Assembly (NCBI RefSeq): GCF_021655075.1
Contig: NZ_PPXX01000104.1
Coordinates: 1-49,784, forward strand
From: Clostridium sp. Cult2
GTDB taxonomy: Bacteria > Bacillota > Clostridia > Tissierellales > Tepidimicrobiaceae
Length of the DNA: 49,784 bases
Reading direction: 5' to 3'
The notes beneath the pieces were generated by a model. It worked only from the letters and a program-made list of their open reading frames with translations, ran no database searches and was not told where the DNA came from. A program made the translations under genes and the position numbers. Positions 1 through 7,589 of this stretch are shown here, in pieces (within the stretch, counting starts at the first letter, position 1; each line of letters starts with the position of its first letter).

Positions 1-1
1 A

Positions 2-1213
2 GGAATAGTAGCTATGCAATCCCTTGGATTTACTTCACTAAATGCTTTAATGTTAATTGGAGTTATTAACGGCATAGATAAAAGTCTATTTAATAGTTCG
101 TTGGATTTAGGAGGGAATTCATCCTATACTATTACAAAGATTCTTATACCATTGATGAGACCTGGGATTATTGTAGTTGGGTTGCTTACTTTTGTTAGAT
201 CCTTAGCAGATTTTAGCACTCCCATTATTATAGGGGGTTCCTTTAACGTATTAGCTACTCATGCATATTTAAATGTAGTAGCCTATTCTGATTTACCAAT
301 GGCTGCCGCTATTAGTATATTATTATTCATACCTGCTATTATAGCTTTTATTTTATATAGAGTATTAATAAAGGATTCCAATATCATTACAAGAACCAAT
401 TTTCGAGATGAATCTAATGAAACAATGATAAGACTAGAAGGATTTTTTCCAAGGTTATTACAGATAATAACTTTTATATTTCTTACTATGATGATTTTAC
501 AATATATGTCAATATTTTTATCTGCTATAACCAAGCAGAGGTTTGGTACTATGTATTTTACTTTAGACAATATAAGGGAATCGAAGAATTATATCTCAGG
601 GAGTATCATTAGAAGTATATTATATTCATTTACTACAGGTGTTATAGGTAGTATTTTAGGTTTCTTAATATCCTATTATTTAGAAATTAGAAAGATTAGA
701 GGAATGAAAGCTATAGATTTTATTTCTACAATACCCTATATAATACCAGGAACTTTTTTTGGATTAGGATATATTCTGGCTTTCAATAGATATCCATTGG
801 AACTTACTGGGACTGGTCTAATAGTAATACTAAATTGTATATTTAAACAATTACCATTACCTACAAAAGTCAGCAGTGCAGTAATTTCTCAGATTAACCC
901 ACAGATAACTGAAGCTTGTAAGGATTTAGGGGCTCATGAATTATTTATGTTAAAAGATGTGGTAACGCCTATGTCAAAATCAGCATTTTTAATATCTTTT
1001 GTCAATAATTTTACTGCTACTATGACTACCATAGGTTCTATAATATTTTTAGTTTATCCTGGAAAGAAATTAGCTACCCTTGTTATGTTTGATGCTATAC
1101 AAAGTGGTAAATACAGGATTGGTTCGGTAATAGCTTGTTTGATAATTCTTATTACTTTAACGATGAATATTATCTTTTCAAAATTTTTATTGGAGGAAAA
1201 AAATGTTTATTAA
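2..1213 (+). CDS. Iron(III)-type ABC transporter permease, 5'-truncated by window edge
   Basis: Membrane permease of a binding-protein-dependent importer. The reading frame is open to the left edge, so the first visible ATG (base 14) is probably internal. About 400 residues are visible with two permease halves. Each half carries a cytoplasmic EAA-like loop, the first around LDLGG...LIPLMRPG and the second around ACKDLGAHELF...PMSK. This two-halves-in-one-chain layout is typical of FbpB/ThiP-type permeases, which usually have 500-560 residues. Many hydrophobic helices are present. The 3' end overlaps the following ATPase gene by 11 bases, which implies translational coupling. Substrate is inferred as ferric iron or a similar ion from the family and from the Fur-like boxes just downstream; thiamine, spermidine or phosphonate cannot be excluded because the binding protein lies outside the window. 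Confidence 0.85.
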   Translation, partial: GIVAMQSLGFTSLNALMLIGVINGIDKSLFNSSLDLGGNSSYTITKILIPLMRPGIIVVGLLTFVRSLADFSTPIIIGGSFNVLATHAYLNVVAYSDLPMAAAISILLFIPAIIAFILYRVLIKDSNIITRTNFRDESNETMIRLEGFFPRLLQIITFIFLTMMILQYMSIFLSAITKQRFGTMYFTLDNIRESKNYISGSIIRSILYSFTTGVIGSILGFLISYYLEIRKIRGMKAIDFISTIPYIIPGTFFGLGYILAFNRYPLELTGTGLIVILNCIFKQLPLPTKVSSAVISQINPQITEACKDLGAHELFMLKDVVTPMSKSAFLISFVNNFTATMTTIGSIIFLVYPGKKLATLVMFDAIQSGKYRIGSVIACLIILITLTMNIIFSKFLLEEKNVY

Positions 1214-2159
1214 AGTGGAAAATTTAACCAAAAAATTTGGTGACTTAACTGCAGTTGATAATCTAAGTTTTGAAGTGAATAAAAGTGAACTTATATGCCT
1301 ATTAGGACCAAGTGGTTGTGGGAAGACCACAGTTTTAAAAATTATGGGAGGTTTCTTAAAACCAGAGGCTGGTAAAATATATATTGATGGAGAAGATATA
1401 ACGAGCCTTCCTCCAGAAAAAAGGCCTGTATCCACTGTTTTTCAATCCTATGCACTTTTCCCTCATATGACTGTTATACAAAATGTAGTTTATGGGTTAA
1501 AGTTCAAAGGTTATTCTAAAAAAGAAGCTTTAATCAAAGGAGAAGAGTATCTAGATATGGTGGGTTTAAGAAGTGAAAAGGATAAGAAAGTAACTTACCT
1601 TAGTGGGGGTCAACAGCAGAGAGTAGCTTTAGCTAGGTCTCTTATAATCAATCCAAAGGTTTTATTATTAGACGAACCCCTATCAAATTTAGATGCTAAA
1701 CTAAGGATTAGGATGAGAGATGAGATTAAAGAGATTCAAAAGAAATTCAATATTACTATGATTTTTGTAACCCACGATCAGGAAGAAGCCTTATCAATTG
1801 CTGATAGGATATTAATAATGAATAAAGGCAAACTAGAACAAATAGGAACACCTAAAGAAGTTTATGATAAACCTAAAACAGAATTTGTGTTAAATTTTAT
1901 CGGCTCTTCCAATATAGTTGCCAATAATAATTATGGTATAGAATTTATAAGACCTGAAAGGATTATTATTAATAAGAATAAGGGAGATATGGAAGGAATT
2001 ATTGAAGAAAAGATTTTCTTAGGGTCAATTATTGTTTATAAAGTTAAAACAAAATCAAATATCTATAGAATACAAAAAAATAATGATGGTTTAGAAGAAT
2101 TCATTATAGGAGATAAAGTTCATATTTCAATAGGAGCTACTGGGCAAATTGTTCAGTAG
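1203..2159 (+). CDS. ABC transporter ATPase with TOBE domain (FbpC/PotA type)
   Basis: ATP-hydrolysing subunit of the importer encoded just upstream, acting at the cytoplasmic face. Visible motifs in order: Walker A GPSGCGKT (35-42), Q-loop at Q81, signature LSGGQQQR (133-140), Walker B VLLLDEP (153-159), D-loop SNLDA, switch histidine H191. Residues from about 235 form a TOBE-like C-terminal domain with RPE at 250-252. The length of 318 residues is at the short end for the FbpC/PotA class. The start codon lies inside the permease gene with AGGAAA-type spacing ahead of it (TGGAGG). A terminator hairpin overlaps the stop codon, so this is the last gene of the operon. Specificity (iron versus others) is inferred from context only. 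Confidence 0.9.
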   Translation: MFIKVENLTKKFGDLTAVDNLSFEVNKSELICLLGPSGCGKTTVLKIMGGFLKPEAGKIYIDGEDITSLPPEKRPVSTVFQSYALFPHMTVIQNVVYGLKFKGYSKKEALIKGEEYLDMVGLRSEKDKKVTYLSGGQQQRVALARSLIINPKVLLLDEPLSNLDAKLRIRMRDEIKEIQKKFNITMIFVTHDQEEALSIADRILIMNKGKLEQIGTPKEVYDKPKTEFVLNFIGSSNIVANNNYGIEFIRPERIIINKNKGDMEGIIEEKIFLGSIIVYKVKTKSNIYRIQKNNDGLEEFIIGDKVHISIGATGQIVQ

Positions 2160-2170
2160 CTATATTTTTT
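2135..2170 (+). terminator. Rho-independent terminator overlapping the ATPase stop codon
   Basis: AGCTACTG (2135-2142) pairs with CAGTAGCT (2154-2161) around an 11-base loop, followed by ATATTTTTT. The TAG stop lies within the 3' arm, so the last codons of the gene form the hairpin. Confidence 0.8.
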
Positions 2171-2193
2171 ATAGGGATGTTGATAAGAAATAA

Positions 2194-2224
2194 CTATAAT
2201 GATTATCAACTATAATAATTATCA
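2194..2224 (+). promoter_or_regulatory. Two direct Fur/PerR/Zur-family-like operator boxes
   Basis: A 17-base unit starting ACTATAAT occurs twice, 16 bases apart (2193-2209 and 2209-2225), differing at one base. Each contains CTATAAT-N-ATTATCA (2194-2208 and 2210-2224), which matches 12 of 14 defined positions of the Bacillus 7-1-7 Fur box TGATAATNATTATCA; the left half is closer to the PerR half-site. A weaker third copy ends in ATTATCA at 2298-2304. They lie between an iron-type importer and a metal exporter gene. Which regulator binds is not decidable from sequence. Confidence 0.5.
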
Positions 2225-2370
2225 ATTGAAAATTATTTCTAATTTGTAAAAATGCTGGATTTACTATAATTAAGGGTATATAATAATAGTTATATAAATT
2301 ATCAATTAATAATAAATTGTATAATAATGAACATATATTAAACATACTATATTATAGTGGAGGGAATAAT

Positions 2371-3246
2371 ATGGAAAATTATAAATTAGGAACAAAGGTT
2401 TCAATAATCACGATAATAATAAATGTAATATTATCTATAGCTAAAGTTATTGCTGGAGTAATAGGTCAAAGTAGTGCCATGTTAGCTGATGGAGTCCATA
2501 CTTTATCTGATGTATTAACGACTTTAGTTGTTCTTGTTGGGTTAAAGGTATCGTCAAAAGAAGCAGATGATAATCACCCTTATGGTCATGAAAAATATGA
2601 ACCCATTTTTGCGAAAATATTGAGTATACTTTTGATTATTACTGGGTTATTAATTGGATATGAGGGAATAAAAATATTAATAACTGGCGAAATAAAAACT
2701 CCAGGCAGAATAGCTCTTATTGCTGCTTTGATTTCAATTATTACGAAAGAAGCTATGTTCTGGTACACTATAAAAGCAGCTAAAAAGATAAAAAGTTTTT
2801 CTATGGAAGCTGATGCATGGCACCATAGGTCAGATGCATTGTCTTCAATAGGGACCTTTGTTGGGATTTTAGGGGCAAGAATGGGTCTTAGAATTTTAGA
2901 TCCAATTGCTGCAATAGTAGTTAGCATTTTTATAATAAAGGTAGGAGTAGATTTATATCTACAATCTATAAAGGGATTAGTAGATGAGGCAGCTGATGAT
3001 GAGATTATATCAAAGATAAAAGAATTAACTTTTTCTGTAGAAGGAGTTGAGGATATTAAAGAATTAAAGACTAGGATTTTTGGAAATAGAATATATGTTG
3101 ATATTGATATATTTGTAAAAGGGAATCTTTCAGTAATAGAAGGTCATGAAATTGCAGAAAAGGTACACGATTTAATTGAAAATACCATTGAGGATGTAAA
3201 GCATTGTATGGTTCATGTAGAACCTAATCAGGAAAATGAGGAATAA
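2371..3246 (+). CDS. Cation diffusion facilitator (CDF) metal efflux transporter
   Basis: Proton-coupled export of divalent metal across the cytoplasmic membrane. The ATG at 2371 is chosen because GGAGGG sits 6 bases before it; an in-frame ATG 54 bases upstream lacks a ribosome binding site. The 291-residue protein has the six-helix CDF plan. The membrane metal site reads HxxxD in helix 2 (H43, D47) and HxxxD in helix 5 (H151, D155), plus the conserved DNHPYGH stretch (67-73). The C-terminal cytoplasmic domain ends in the family's His-containing segment (CMVHVEP). In characterised CDFs an HD-HD site favours Zn/Cd over Fe, so zinc export is inferred, although the Fur-like boxes upstream would also suit iron. 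It forms a single-gene unit with its own upstream region. Confidence 0.93.
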   Translation: MENYKLGTKVSIITIIINVILSIAKVIAGVIGQSSAMLADGVHTLSDVLTTLVVLVGLKVSSKEADDNHPYGHEKYEPIFAKILSILLIITGLLIGYEGIKILITGEIKTPGRIALIAALISIITKEAMFWYTIKAAKKIKSFSMEADAWHHRSDALSSIGTFVGILGARMGLRILDPIAAIVVSIFIIKVGVDLYLQSIKGLVDEAADDEIISKIKELTFSVEGVEDIKELKTRIFGNRIYVDIDIFVKGNLSVIEGHEIAEKVHDLIENTIEDVKHCMVHVEPNQENEE

Positions 3247-3304
3247 AATTTAATAATATGGGTATCTATTTATATATGAAAAATTAGTAAATGGAGGAAT
3301 TATT

Positions 3305-3493
3305 ATGAAGGCAGTGGTTGATAAAAGTCTTTGTATTGGTTGTGGTTTGTGTGCTAATATTTGTCCTGAGGTATTTAGTATGGATGATGACGGATTGGCT
3401 GTGGCTATAGATCAAGAAATTGATGATAGCTTGATAGATTTAGCGAAAGAAGCTGAAGAGTCCTGTCCAGTTGATGCTATTACTGTGGAATAG
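3305..3493 (+). CDS. Small ferredoxin, single [4Fe-4S] cluster
   Basis: Low-potential electron carrier in the cytoplasm. The 62-residue protein has CxxCxxC at C10, C13, C16 and a distant C54 followed by proline, the ligand pattern of one-cluster [4Fe-4S] ferredoxins; C20 followed by proline is an additional cysteine. The middle is acidic (DDD, EIDD, EEAEE), as usual for ferredoxins. ATGGAGGAATT gives a good ribosome binding site. The gene is monocistronic and ends in a strong terminator. Its redox partners cannot be told from its neighbours. Confidence 0.95.
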   Translation: MKAVVDKSLCIGCGLCANICPEVFSMDDDGLAVAIDQEIDDSLIDLAKEAEESCPVDAITVE

Positions 3494-3500
3494 CATGATA

Positions 3501-3533
3501 AAAGGCTATACGGATATCCGTGTAGCTTTTTGT
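3501..3533 (+). terminator. Terminator after ferredoxin gene
   Basis: A near-perfect inverted repeat, AAAGGCTATACGGAT (3501-3515) against ATCCGTGTAGCTTT with one G-T pair, runs directly into a T tract (TTTTTG). It has almost no loop at the centre, so the tip must open. Confidence 0.85.
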
Positions 3534-3622
3534 TATATTTTAAGGTTTTTTATGCAAAATTGACTACCATAACGTGGAAAATAAAAAACTTTGAAATAAT
3601 GTTATAATATTGAAACTTTACA

Positions 3623-3651
3623 TTGATATTCTAACAGATATGTACTATAAT
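3623..3651 (+). promoter_or_regulatory. Housekeeping-type promoter of the nhaC leader
   Basis: TTGATA (3623-3628) and TATAAT (3646-3651) are separated by exactly 17 bases. Transcription would start near 3658 and give a leader of about 315 bases before the antiporter ATG. Confidence 0.65.
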
Positions 3652-3657
3652 ATTAAA

Positions 3658-3885
3658 AAGTAATCAAAAAATTGAGAATATTGCTAATATTAGCAAAAGG
3701 GAAACTCTCATGGATATAAATTTAGGTGAAGATATCTAGATAAATGAAAACTGTTTATTTGTATTCTTGAAGGATATTCAACTGCAAAGAGAATAATTGA
3801 TTGAAAGATGATACCATAGACTGTTAATTCTAATAATAACAGTAGTACCAGTAATTATATTTTACTAGACTACTGTTTTATTTAT
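3658..3885 (+). ncRNA. Candidate cis-regulatory leader RNA with attenuator (class unassigned)
   Basis: This fills most of the 480-base gap before the NhaC gene. Several local stems are visible: TGCTAATATTAGCA (3682-3695), GGATAT/ATATCT (3713-3718 with 3731-3737), AGATAAA/TTTATTT around 3738-3760, and TATTC/GAATA. At the 3' end ACTGTTA (3820-3826) can pair with TAACAGT (3837-3843). Alternatively AACAGTAGT (3838-3846) pairs with ACTACTGTT (3869-3877), followed by TTATTTAT. The two folds share bases 3838-3843 and exclude each other, as in riboswitch-controlled attenuation. Short elements AAAAGGGAA (3695), GGTGAA (3725), ACTGT (3750) and GATACC (3810) occur in the order seen in cobalamin riboswitches, but the spacing and core are poor. 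A Na+-responsive riboswitch is an alternative given the gene controlled. Confidence 0.5.
3838..3885 (+). terminator. Attenuator terminator in the nhaC leader
   Basis: A 9-bp stem (AACAGTAGT with ACTACTGTT) with a further GTAA/TTAC inner pairing and a TTTATTTAT tail lies about 90 bases before the start codon. The 5' arm can instead pair upstream with ACTGTTA at 3820-3826. Confidence 0.65.
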
Positions 3886-3975
3886 ACACATGTGTTTTTT
3901 GACAATTATTATTCAAAGAAAGGGGGAATATTTTATCAACATCGATTAATAAAATATTAACAAGGAGGTAAGTTT

Positions 3976-5661
3976 ATGTACAAATTTAGAACCATTATTT
4001 TAGTTTTATTGCTAATTTTTATTTTAGCTATCCCTGTTTTTGCAGAAGAAGAGAATGCTCCAAATTTTGGATGGTTATCAATTTTACCACCCTTATTGGC
4101 AATCGTTTTAGCATTTGTAACCAAGCAAGTATTGATATCTTTGTTTTTAGGAGTATTTATAGGGGCTATTATGTTAAATGGTTGGAACCCATTCTATGGA
4201 TTATTAAGGGCCATGGATACATATCTAGTAGGTTCCTTATCGGATTCTTGGAATGCTGCAATTATCATTTTCTTATTAGCTATAGGTGGAATGATTGGAG
4301 TAGTAAACAAAATGGGAGGAACAATGGCAGTAGCAGAAGCTTTAGGTAGGCGGATAAAAAATCCTAAATCGGCTCAGATATATACTTATTTATTAGGTAT
4401 ACTTATATTCTTTGACGATTATGCAAATGCATTAATAGTTGGTCCAACTATGAGGCCTTTAACTGACAAGAATAGAATATCAAAAGAAAAGTTATCATAT
4501 ATAATAGACTCTACTGCTGCACCGGTAGTAGGTCTTACACTGATTTCAACTTGGGTTGGATATGAAGTAGGGGTTATTAGAAATGTTTATCAGAGTTTAG
4601 GTATTGACGCAAACTATTACGGTGTATTTATTAAAACTTTGCCATACAGCTATTATTGTATTTTTTCGCTAATTTTTGTACTTGGAATATTAGTAATGGA
4701 AAGAGATTTTGGTTCCATGTATGAAGCTGAAAAGAGAGCAAGAATTACAGGGAAATTAATTGCTGATGGAGCTAAACCAATGACTACAGATGAAATAACG
4801 GAAATGGAGATTAGAAAGGATATTAAATTAAAACCATCTAACGCTATCGTTCCAATTTTAAGTTTAATAGTCGTAGCATTTTTTGGCCTATGGTATAATG
4901 GTTATACAGTTTTAGAAGAGGCGGTTAATCCATTCACAATTGAAGGTATGAGAGCTTCTTTTGGTGAAGCAGATTCAAGTATAGTATTACTTTGGGCTTC
5001 ATTAATCTCTAGTATTATTGCAATAGTAATGGGAGTATTCCAAAAGATATTTACTGTTGATGAAGCTTTTGATGCATGGGTTGATGGTGCAAAATCTATG
5101 CTGTTCGCCTGTATGATTTTAGTATTAGCTTGGTCTTTGGGAAGTGTAACAGGAGATGTGGGAACTGCTGAATTCTTAATAGGAATAGTTCCAGAAAATT
5201 TTCCATTTGCCATATTACCATTAATAATATTTTTTATATCTGGATTAATTGCTTTTGCTACTGGAACTTCTTGGGGGACTATGGCTATAGTCATTCCGTT
5301 AGCCCTACCAATAGCCTATGCTTTTGTACAAAGTGGAGGAGACCCGAATTTGATGTACGTTTCATTAGGTACGGTACTATCAGGAGCAATTTTGGGAGAT
5401 CACGTCTCACCAATATCTGATACTACTATTATGTCATCCATGGCATCAGGATCAGATCATTTAGATCATGTGAAGACTCAAATGCCCTATGCTTTAACTG
5501 TAGCTCTTGTGGCTGGCATATCTTATATTATTGCAGGATTTTTATCTCCACATCCATTAATCATACTATTAATAGGAGCAGCCTTAACAATTGGAATTAT
5601 CAGGTATGTTGGAAAATCTGTAAAACAGGAAGATTTGAAAAAGGGGACTGCTTCAAATTAA
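3976..5661 (+). CDS. NhaC-family Na+/H+ antiporter
   Basis: Predicted Na+/H+ (or other cation or amine/H+) exchange across the cytoplasmic membrane. The 561-residue protein is polytopic. It carries conserved patches of the NhaC family: FFDDYANALIVGPTMRP, DSTAAPVVGLTLISTW, GTSWGTMAIVIP and LGDHVSPISDTTIMSSM. The N-terminus looks like a cleavable signal peptide (positively charged start, hydrophobic run, VFAEEE near residue 24), making this longer than the common 450-500 residue members. AAGGAGGTAAG precedes the ATG. It is the only gene behind a long leader with an attenuator, so it is probably regulated by premature termination. A terminator follows the stop. The transported cation is not proven; malate/lactate-type exchange exists in related families. 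Confidence 0.87.
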   Translation: MYKFRTIILVLLLIFILAIPVFAEEENAPNFGWLSILPPLLAIVLAFVTKQVLISLFLGVFIGAIMLNGWNPFYGLLRAMDTYLVGSLSDSWNAAIIIFLLAIGGMIGVVNKMGGTMAVAEALGRRIKNPKSAQIYTYLLGILIFFDDYANALIVGPTMRPLTDKNRISKEKLSYIIDSTAAPVVGLTLISTWVGYEVGVIRNVYQSLGIDANYYGVFIKTLPYSYYCIFSLIFVLGILVMERDFGSMYEAEKRARITGKLIADGAKPMTTDEITEMEIRKDIKLKPSNAIVPILSLIVVAFFGLWYNGYTVLEEAVNPFTIEGMRASFGEADSSIVLLWASLISSIIAIVMGVFQKIFTVDEAFDAWVDGAKSMLFACMILVLAWSLGSVTGDVGTAEFLIGIVPENFPFAILPLIIFFISGLIAFATGTSWGTMAIVIPLALPIAYAFVQSGGDPNLMYVSLGTVLSGAILGDHVSPISDTTIMSSMASGSDHLDHVKTQMPYALTVALVAGISYIIAGFLSPHPLIILLIGAALTIGIIRYVGKSVKQEDLKKGTASN

Positions 5662-5666
5662 AGCAA

Positions 5667-5700
5667 AAGGAGCTGTTAGATTTTCTAACAGCTCCTTGTA
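5667..5700 (+). terminator. Terminator after nhaC-family gene
   Basis: A perfect 14-bp stem, AAGGAGCTGTTAGA (5667-5680) with TCTAACAGCTCCTT (5684-5697), has a 3-base loop TTT. The downstream tract (GTATATTT) is poor in consecutive T. Confidence 0.7.
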
Positions 5701-5814
5701 TATTTAGCCTTTTATGATATAATAAAATCGTCAAAGGACTGGCAAAATTTGAAAGCTAAATGATAAATTGGTAGCAGTCTTTTTAATAATATAATATTTG
5801 AAGGAGGCAAAAGT

Positions 5815-6660
5815 ATGGCAGAAATATTAAAAGGTAAGGATGTAGCAACTCAAATCAAGGAAAGGATGAAAAAGGATATAGAGAAGCTAGCAAAACATAA
5901 TAAGATACCTACCTTAGCAATTGTTAGATTGGGAGATAATCCGGGAGATATTTCCTATGAAAGAAGTATTATCAAGAATTGTGATAACATTGGTATCAAT
6001 TCAAAAGTTTTCGAAAGAGATGTAAATATTAAAACAGAAGAATTGATAGAGTTAATTGAAGAATTAAATAAAGATGATAATATTTCCGGTATATTAGTAT
6101 TTAGACCATTGCCAAACCATATAGAAGAAGAGATTATTAGAAATACTATTAGTCCTTCAAAAGATGTAGATTGTATGCATCCTCTAAATTTAGAAAGAAT
6201 ATTTGAAGGAGATATGGATGGTTTTGCACCATGTACCCCTAAAGCAGCTATGGAAATTCTAAAGTACTATAATATCCCCTTAGAAGGAAAAAATGTTGTA
6301 GTTGTAAATAGGAGTATGGTAGTAGGAAAGCCTCTAGCAATGATGTTATTAAACGAGAATGCCACAGTTACTATTTGCCACTCTAGAACGAAAAACTTAG
6401 ATGAAATTACAAATAGAGCAGATGTAGTAGTTGTAGCTTTAGGAAAGGCTAAATATTTTGGTGAAAAATATTTCAATGAAAAATCTATTGTAATCGATGT
6501 AGGCGTCAGTTTGGATGAAAATGGGAAATTAAGTGGAGATGCAGATTATGATAAACTTTCACCAATAGTAAATAAAATAACTCCAGTACCTGGAGGAGTA
6601 GGCAGTGTAACAACTTCCATATTATTGAGTCAGGTTGTTTTAGCTTGCAAAAATGTATAA
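5815..6660 (+). CDS. folD: FolD-like methylene-THF dehydrogenase; cyclohydrolase residues substituted
   Basis: Folate C1 metabolism: oxidises 5,10-methylene-THF to methenyl-THF with NAD(P)+. The canonical enzyme also hydrolyses methenyl-THF. The 281-residue length is normal and family landmarks are clear: KDVD (116-119), PCTP (139-142), a Rossmann segment NRSMVVGKPLA and ITPVPGGVG near the end. However, in the Y-x3-K-x-K motif of bifunctional enzymes the catalytic Lys (Y+4) is Ile52 (the stretch reads YERSIIK). The conserved QLPLP is FRPLP, with Phe96 at the Gln position. In E. coli and human enzymes that Lys and Gln serve the cyclohydrolase step. The Gly of GxSxxVG is Asn. I infer a dehydrogenase-only or altered enzyme. 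ATG preceded by AAGGAGG; monocistronic with a terminator on each side. Confidence 0.88.
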   Translation: MAEILKGKDVATQIKERMKKDIEKLAKHNKIPTLAIVRLGDNPGDISYERSIIKNCDNIGINSKVFERDVNIKTEELIELIEELNKDDNISGILVFRPLPNHIEEEIIRNTISPSKDVDCMHPLNLERIFEGDMDGFAPCTPKAAMEILKYYNIPLEGKNVVVVNRSMVVGKPLAMMLLNENATVTICHSRTKNLDEITNRADVVVVALGKAKYFGEKYFNEKSIVIDVGVSLDENGKLSGDADYDKLSPIVNKITPVPGGVGSVTTSILLSQVVLACKNV

Positions 6661-6670
6661 TGGTACTATT

Positions 6671-6706
6671 AAAAGAGTCTTGATGGATATTTAAGACTCT
6701 TTTTTT
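6671..6706 (+). terminator. Terminator after folD-like gene
   Basis: AAAAGAGTCTT (6671-6681) pairs with AAGACTCTTTT, and the 3' arm runs into seven T residues. Confidence 0.9.
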
Positions 6707-6737
6707 CTTTTTACAACAAAAAAAGTGGTTTTTCTAT

Positions 6738-6767
6738 GAAGGATAATTAGGTATATAAATAGAAATA
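6738..6767 (+). promoter_or_regulatory. Sigma-H-like promoter of the spoIIA operon
   Basis: GAAGGATAA (6738-6746) fits the -35 consensus RNAGGAWWW. After 12 bases ATAGAAATA (6759-6767) fits the -10 consensus RNNGAATWW with one mismatch. In Bacillus the spoIIA operon is sigma-H dependent, so element and gene agree. Confidence 0.5.
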
Positions 6768-6796
6768 TATAAAGAATATCTTTAGGAGGGGATAAA

Positions 6797-7129
6797 TTGG
6801 AATTTTCAATGGATATTATAAAAAATTATTTGATTGTTAGCTTAAAAGGTGAACTAGATCACCATACATCTGAAGATGTAAGAAAAAAAATAGATCAGCA
6901 ATATTACAATAACAATTTACTAAATATAATATTGGATTTGAGAGATTTAAGTTTTATGGATAGCTCAGGTATTGGGTTGATTATGGGTAGATATAAAAAT
7001 TGTAAAGAGAGAAAAGGAAAGGTTTTAATAGTTAGTTCAAATTCGTATATAGACAGGATATTAAAAATGTCAGGATTACTGAAAATCATCAACATATATT
7101 CGTCCATTGATGATGCTATAAAGGATTAG
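6797..7129 (+). CDS. spoIIAA: Anti-sigma F factor antagonist SpoIIAA (STAS domain)
   Basis: Partner-switching regulator of the forespore sigma factor. In its dephosphorylated form it binds the SpoIIAB kinase and frees sigma F. The 110-residue protein is one STAS domain with the phosphorylation motif DSSGIG, serines at 56 and 57. The start is a TTG with AGGAGGGG 5-6 bases ahead; no ATG with comparable spacing exists until residue 5. It is first of three tightly spaced genes (spoIIAA, spoIIAB, sigF) in the classical order. A sigma-H-like promoter lies 30-60 bases upstream. Confidence 0.95.
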   Translation: MEFSMDIIKNYLIVSLKGELDHHTSEDVRKKIDQQYYNNNLLNIILDLRDLSFMDSSGIGLIMGRYKNCKERKGKVLIVSSNSYIDRILKMSGLLKIINIYSSIDDAIKD

Positions 7130-7143
7130 GGAGGATGATAAAA

Positions 7144-7584
7144 ATGATGGAAAGAAATTATATGAAATTAGAATTTTTAAGTAAATCCAGCAATGAATCT
7201 TTTGCTAGAGTTGTTGTGGCAGCTTTTGCTTCTCAACTAGACCCTACTATAGAGGAATTATCAGATATCAAAACTGCAGTTTCTGAAGCTGTTACTAATG
7301 CGATTATTCATGGTTATGAATATGGTGATGGTTTAGTAATAGTCGAAGCAATAATAGAACATAATAAGATTGAAATTGTTATTGAAGATAATGGAAAGGG
7401 AATTGATGATATAAACAAAGCTATGGAGCCTTTTTATACCTCTAAGCCAGATTTGGAAAGGTCTGGTATGGGGTTTACAGTTATGGAAACCTTTATGGAT
7501 GAGTTAGTTGTGGAAAGCCATGTTAATGAAGGTACAAAAGTAAAAATGATAAAGAGATTTAATAGCCTCTCAGATAGGGAGTAG
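7144..7584 (+). CDS. spoIIAB: Anti-sigma F factor / serine kinase SpoIIAB
   Basis: Binds and inhibits sigma F and phosphorylates SpoIIAA with ATP in the predivisional cell and mother cell. GHKL fold motifs are visible: N-box E48-A-V-T-N52, G1 box DNGKG (82-86) and G2 box SGMG (107-110). The ATG at 7144 is preferred: GGGAGG (7129-7134) lies 9 bases ahead, whereas the ATG at 7135 directly abuts that site. This gives 146 residues, the usual size. The ribosome binding site overlaps the spoIIAA stop codon, consistent with coupled translation. Confidence 0.95.
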   Translation: MMERNYMKLEFLSKSSNESFARVVVAAFASQLDPTIEELSDIKTAVSEAVTNAIIHGYEYGDGLVIVEAIIEHNKIEIVIEDNGKGIDDINKAMEPFYTSKPDLERSGMGFTVMETFMDELVVESHVNEGTKVKMIKRFNSLSDRE

Positions 7585-7589
7585 ATATT

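Noticed and set aside
2317-2370. Longer N-terminus for the CDF transporter
   Set aside because: The extra 18 residues are AT-rich, have no ribosome binding site and do not belong to the CDF fold.
3658-3820. Definite assignment of the nhaC leader as a cobalamin riboswitch
   Set aside because: Four short elements are in the right order, but the distance between AAAAGGGAA and GGTGAA is too long and the CCCGC part of the core is missing. Reported only as a similarity.
3885-3900. ACACATGTGT followed by T residues as a second terminator
   Set aside because: The palindrome has no room for a loop; at most a 3-bp stem could form.
4902-5294. Minus-strand ORF of 130 codons inside the NhaC gene
   Set aside because: Shadow of an AT-rich membrane protein gene; no start site and no recognisable domain.
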